Assembly: GCF_003058195.1 (NCBI RefSeq)
Contig: NZ_QBUH01000004.1
Span: 124,001-188,000 of the forward strand
Source: Elizabethkingia sp. YR214
GTDB lineage: Bacteria; Bacteroidota; Bacteroidia; Flavobacteriales; Weeksellaceae
Reading direction: 5' to 3'
DNA: 64,000 nt
The translations under genes were made by a program, and so were the position numbers. This document shows, one piece after another, positions 61,501-64,000 of this stretch. The first letter of the stretch is position 1. The number at the start of each line of letters is the position of its first letter. Under the pieces are notes generated by a model that saw only the letters and a program-made list of their open reading frames with translations, was not told where the DNA came from and made no database searches.

Positions 61501-61733
61501 TTTACGTTTTCCAGAGAAGAAACAGCATCTTCAATTTTCTTGGTTACTGTTGTTTCAACCTCGGCAGGCGATGCTCCCGGATAAATGGTAGAAACACTTA
61601 CTACGTTGATTTCGAATTTCGGGATTAGCTCATACCCCATAGAGGAGTAACCGAGTATCCCACCCAGGGTTAGTATTGTAAACAATACAATAACCAGGGT
61701 TGGTCGTTTTATGGATATTTCTGCTAATTTCAC
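58560..61733 (-). CDS. RND efflux transporter, inner-membrane component (AcrB/MexB-like)
   Basis: Proton-driven inner-membrane pump of 1,057 aa, full length, with 12 helices and two large periplasmic loops. Opens ISIKRPTLVIVLFTILTLGG; TM4 carries the acidic proton-relay pair in VGILVDDAIVVLENIYRHME. GVIMLIGLVCKNAIMLVDFAN marks TM10. The His-containing tail ends PKHNH. Works with the adaptor and TolC upstream in the same operon to export drugs or other small molecules. Substrates unknown; the group is closer to HAE1-type drug pumps than to metal pumps. Confidence 0.95.
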   Translation of the reverse strand: MKLAEISIKRPTLVIVLFTILTLGGILGYSSMGYELIPKFEINVVSVSTIYPGASPAEVETTVTKKIEDAVSSLENVKKVESKSFESLSLVTITLNAGADTDYALNDAQRKINAIIADFPKDVKAPSLQKFSLSDLPIITAGATSNLSSVAFYDLLDKKIQPVLSRVKGVAQVNLIGGQEREIKVNLDKNKLEGYGLSIPQVQQAILTSNVDFPTGNVKTRENSTIIRLSGKYKNVEELSNLVISVKDGAQIRLSDVAFVEDAQKDAEKVARIDRKPAILLQVVKQSDANAVEVSELTKQTIEKIEKDYAQQGVKLNVVNDTSTFTLTAADNVTHDLFIAIILVAVVMLLFLHSIRNAFIVMVSIPASLVATFIGMALMGYTLNLMSLLGLSLVVGILVDDAIVVLENIYRHMEMGKNKVRASYDATAEIGMTVTSITLVIVVVFLPIAMSTGLVSNIISQFCVTVVIATLLSLLASFTIVPWLSSRFGKLTHLTGKNIFEKFILGFEKQLDNFTHWVSDLLKWCLKNRWTKISTVVIVIVLFFMSFGLMKFIGGEFFSKIDKGEFLVQIELPKDASVEKTNFMTQKAEDYLSKKSEVVKMITTVGQQSDGFGGAQATAYKSEIDVILVGKDKRADNSFVYAAKVKNELSKVLVGAKIKTVPVGLMGAEQAPLALVVTGPDLKSINEFANQAMAQLKTIKGASEVRLSSEGGNPEINIAIDRDKMSALGLNIQDVGLTMQTAFSGNTDGKFRAGDYEYDINIRFNQLNRSSVDDVKSIIFVNGKGEKIKLDQFATITEGSGPSFLERRDKSPSVTINAQTVGIPTGTVAQQWEAKFSQLKRPSGVNYVWSGDMENQSEGFGTLGIALMAAIILVYLVMVALYDSFVYPFVVLFSVPLSLIGVLAILALTNNSLNVFTILGVIMLIGLVCKNAIMLVDFANHRKEAGENTFNALLQANHARLRPILMTTIAMVFGMIPIALAQGAAAELNNGLAWVIIGGLTSSLFLTLIFVPVVYSIFDSIIARFNKGGKVDYAKEMVADYEPLEMSEDGFTPKHNH

Positions 61734-61768
61734 GTCTTTTTAATTTTAGTTGTGGCTATTGCCTGCTT

Positions 61769-62845
61769 CTACTTGATAATAGAAATTTTAGTACCGTCGG
61801 TAAGGTTAATCTGGCCGCTGGTAACGACTCTGTCCCCTTCATTTAGTCCGCTGATAATTTCTATTTTATCTCCAAATATTCTTCCGCCTACTACTTTTGT
61901 CAGTTTTACAGTGTTGTCTTTTTGTACAACAAATACTTTGTTGTTGCTAACGCCATCTACAAAAGCATTTTTAGGAAGAGTCATATAAGCATGTTGTGTT
62001 CCTGTTTCTTTAGCAGAAAAAACAGCTGTACCATACATACCAGCTCTTAGTTCATTGTTTGGATTGTTATCTACCGTAATTTCGATAGGGAAGTTAAGAG
62101 AAGCATCAGCTAACGGAGCAATAAACGTAATTCTGCCTGCGAATTCTTTATCAGGATAAACGCTTGCTTTTATTTTGATCTGATCTCCGATTCTTAATTT
62201 TGCTACTTCACTTTCGTTTACAGTTACCTGTAGCTTCAGTTTAGAAACATTTACGATTTCAAAAAGCGGAGTTCCTGTAGATACTACAGCACCAGGTTCA
62301 ACCGTTTTTTTGTTAATATAACCACTGATTAGTGTTCTTACATTGGAATCACCAATCTTAATACCTGCCTGATCCAAAGAGTTCTTAGCATTTTTTAGCT
62401 GAAGTCTGGACTGATCAAGTTGCTGCTTGGTTACACCGCCTGTTTTATATGCATTTTCGTAACGCTGATTATCTACAACGGCATTCTGATAAGCAGCCTG
62501 AGCTGTAGAATGATCAACTTCCAGTGCATCTTTCTTAATCGTTGCTACAGTCTGTCCTGCGTGTACAAAGTCACCTTCTTTTACTAAAACGCGAATTACT
62601 TTTCCGGCGATTTCAGATGAAAGCTGCATATTCTGTAATGGTGCGAATGTTCCGTTTGAAGAATAATCGGCACTAACATGTTCAAAAGAGGCCGTAACTA
62701 TGTTTACAGGAATTTCAGCATTGCTACTTGCAATAATTGCTGTCTGCTTGTTGGTTTCCTTCTGGTTTTTGCTAATGATATAGGCTCCACCACCCAAAAG
62801 TCCTGCAGCTATGAGAATATAAAGTAATGTTTTACCAATTTTCAT
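61769..62845 (-). CDS. RND periplasmic adaptor (membrane fusion protein)
   Basis: Periplasmic adaptor of 358 aa with an N-terminal anchor (about 6-24, IGKTLLYILIAAGLLGGGAY). Barrel-sandwich/lipoyl halves VRVLVKEGDFVHAGQTVATI-like near 85-105 and SGYINKKTVEPGAVVSTGTP near 170-190. Short hairpin helix about 110-160, then beta-barrel and membrane-proximal domains ending GLNEGDRVVTSGQINLTDG. Bridges the pump to TolC. Lies 35 bp upstream of the pump gene and 22 bp downstream of tolC. Confidence 0.95.
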   Translation of the reverse strand: MKIGKTLLYILIAAGLLGGGAYIISKNQKETNKQTAIIASSNAEIPVNIVTASFEHVSADYSSNGTFAPLQNMQLSSEIAGKVIRVLVKEGDFVHAGQTVATIKKDALEVDHSTAQAAYQNAVVDNQRYENAYKTGGVTKQQLDQSRLQLKNAKNSLDQAGIKIGDSNVRTLISGYINKKTVEPGAVVSTGTPLFEIVNVSKLKLQVTVNESEVAKLRIGDQIKIKASVYPDKEFAGRITFIAPLADASLNFPIEITVDNNPNNELRAGMYGTAVFSAKETGTQHAYMTLPKNAFVDGVSNNKVFVVQKDNTVKLTKVVGGRIFGDKIEIISGLNEGDRVVTSGQINLTDGTKISIIK

Positions 62846-62867
62846 TTTGTTATAATTTAATAGTTTA

Positions 62868-64000
62868 TTATTTTGTTAAGTTTAATAGCTCGCCTTGAGC
62901 TTTATAAAGCTGTACTTCAGCAACTTTGTAATCGTAAAGTGAATTAGAATAGTTGTTTTTTGCCTGTACTAAAGCATTTTCAGCATCTAATAATTCCGTT
63001 AAAGTTGCGAGCCCATATTGGTAATTGCTACGGGTGTTGTCCAGTACTGTTTGTGCAAGCTCCATGTTAGCCGTCTGGTTTTTGATAGCATCCAGACTGT
63101 TTTCCATTTGTGCTTTGGCATTACGATAATCAAGGCTCATGTTTAGTTTGGTATCTTTCAGATCCTGCTCAAGTGTTTCTAACTGGATTTTCGCCTGATC
63201 CACTTTTGATTTGGTAAGGAATCCGTTGAAAATAGGAATATTAAGTGATAAACCTACTGAAGCATAATCTGACCAGTAAACACCCTGGCTTTTACCTGGG
63301 CCAATCGGGAATTTAGGACCAAACCCCTGCCATGCATAATTTCCTATTAAAGAAAGAGTAGGATAGTAAGCCGCCTGTGTAGCTTTTACATTATACTGAA
63401 GCAATTGCTTTTTCTTTTCCAAAACCCTTACCTCAGTTCTGTTATCTGTATTAATCTGATCCGTAAGTAACTGCGGATTAATTTGTACATCCTCTTTTAC
63501 CAATGAAATAGGCTCTTCAATAGGCATACCCATGTAGAATTTCAGAGCATTTTCCTGAAGTGTTACCGCATTTTTCAGCTGAGAACGATTGGTTTCCAGG
63601 TTGGTAAGATTTACATTGGTACGGTCTAAATCTACTTTTTTAGCCAAACCGTTTTCAAAAAGACTTTTTATAATGTTTCTTGCCTTCAGTGTACTTTCGT
63701 AGCTGCTTTGTACAGCTTCCAATTTTTGCTGCTGAGAGAATACTTGGTAGTAAGCAGTAGAAACTTTTTCTATCACTTGCTCTTCTGTCAGCTGTTTGTT
63801 GATCTGATAAAACTCTTTTGTAGTCTTAGCAGCCTTTAGCCCAATAAATACCTGTTGGTTGAAAAGAGCTTGTTGAAGGCTTACTCCGATGTTTGAATTC
63901 CATTTTTGTCCGAATGGAACCATTACAACAGTTCCGGGTTGGCCTATAAGGTCGCCTGGTAATGGTGTCTTTTGCAGAATAGGATTGTAGTTCAATGCTC
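62868..64000 (-). CDS. TolC family outer-membrane efflux protein (5' end beyond window)
   Basis: Partial. The frame is open to the right edge, so the N-terminus, signal peptide and promoter are missing; at least 376 residues are present. Typical outer-membrane efflux protein repeats: VGLSLNIPIFNGFLTKSKVDQAKIQL, LDNTRSNYQYGLATLTELLDAENALVQAKNNYSN, and the paired first half with SLQQALFNQQVFIGLKAAK and FENGLAKKVDLDRTNVNLTNLE. First visible gene of the RND operon (tolC-adaptor-pump). Confidence 0.92.
   Translation of the reverse strand, partial: ALNYNPILQKTPLPGDLIGQPGTVVMVPFGQKWNSNIGVSLQQALFNQQVFIGLKAAKTTKEFYQINKQLTEEQVIEKVSTAYYQVFSQQQKLEAVQSSYESTLKARNIIKSLFENGLAKKVDLDRTNVNLTNLETNRSQLKNAVTLQENALKFYMGMPIEEPISLVKEDVQINPQLLTDQINTDNRTEVRVLEKKKQLLQYNVKATQAAYYPTLSLIGNYAWQGFGPKFPIGPGKSQGVYWSDYASVGLSLNIPIFNGFLTKSKVDQAKIQLETLEQDLKDTKLNMSLDYRNAKAQMENSLDAIKNQTANMELAQTVLDNTRSNYQYGLATLTELLDAENALVQAKNNYSNSLYDYKVAEVQLYKAQGELLNLTK

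Overview
The window looks like a chromosomal segment of a flavobacterium (Bacteroidota), most likely of the Elizabethkingia/Chryseobacterium group. That placement is inference from several signs: low G+C; many outer-membrane lipoproteins; a TonB-dependent receptor and DUF5686, FadL-type and usher-like barrels; a fused E1 alpha/beta 2-oxoacid dehydrogenase; a DnaE carrying its own proofreading domain; a DnaJ with half the usual zinc motifs; and promoter boxes of the Bacteroidota type (TAnnTTTG). No rRNA, tRNA, CRISPR array, transposase or prophage gene was seen.

Left part (1-17,900) is accessory in character. It holds a Crp/Fnr regulator, then two tandem fimbrillin-like surface lipoproteins that share an almost identical 1.03-kb block but have different signal peptides and tip domains. 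Next come an AT-rich TlpA plus LytS/LytR-type two-component module, a PI-specific phospholipase C lipoprotein, a DUF2971 protein, a TMEM175-like channel and a BCCT transporter with a structured leader. The rest is an acyltransferase, an HD phosphohydrolase, a GH1 glycosidase, a small lipoprotein and an iron-permease-like protein.

Centre-left (17,998-28,993): five tightly packed minus-strand genes form what reads as a non-canonical chaperone-usher-like surface-fibre operon (pilin-like, chaperone-like, barrel with Ig-like domains, pilin-like, possible tip). After a lone methyltransferase comes a TonB receptor. Its long leader starts with a compact RNA resembling a cut-down SAM-I riboswitch and contains a short reading frame ending Cys-Cys-Cys-Tyr, which together suggest sulfur-linked control. 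A small protein with two Zur-like operators follows.

Centre-right (29,301-46,189) is mostly housekeeping: dnaJ, grpE, mntH with a DtxR/MntR-like operator, a DUF937-OmpA protein, proS, a Gly/Tyr/Trp-rich lipoprotein with a FadL-type porin, a distant cholesterol-dependent-cytolysin-like lipoprotein, a zinc module (ZIP transporter and methyltransferase divergent from a Fur-family regulator), a THUMP RNA methyltransferase, a GT2 glycosyltransferase, a flavin dehydrogenase and an SDR.

Right part (46,193-64,000): a secreted thioredoxin, an M20 amidohydrolase, DUF5686, the fused E1 enzyme behind a strong palindromic operator, dnaE, two small DUF2059-type secreted proteins, and an RND efflux operon whose TolC gene runs off the right edge.

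The main candidates for new biology are the usher-like operon, the TonB-receptor leader, the gene-converted fimbrillin pair and the BCCT leader.
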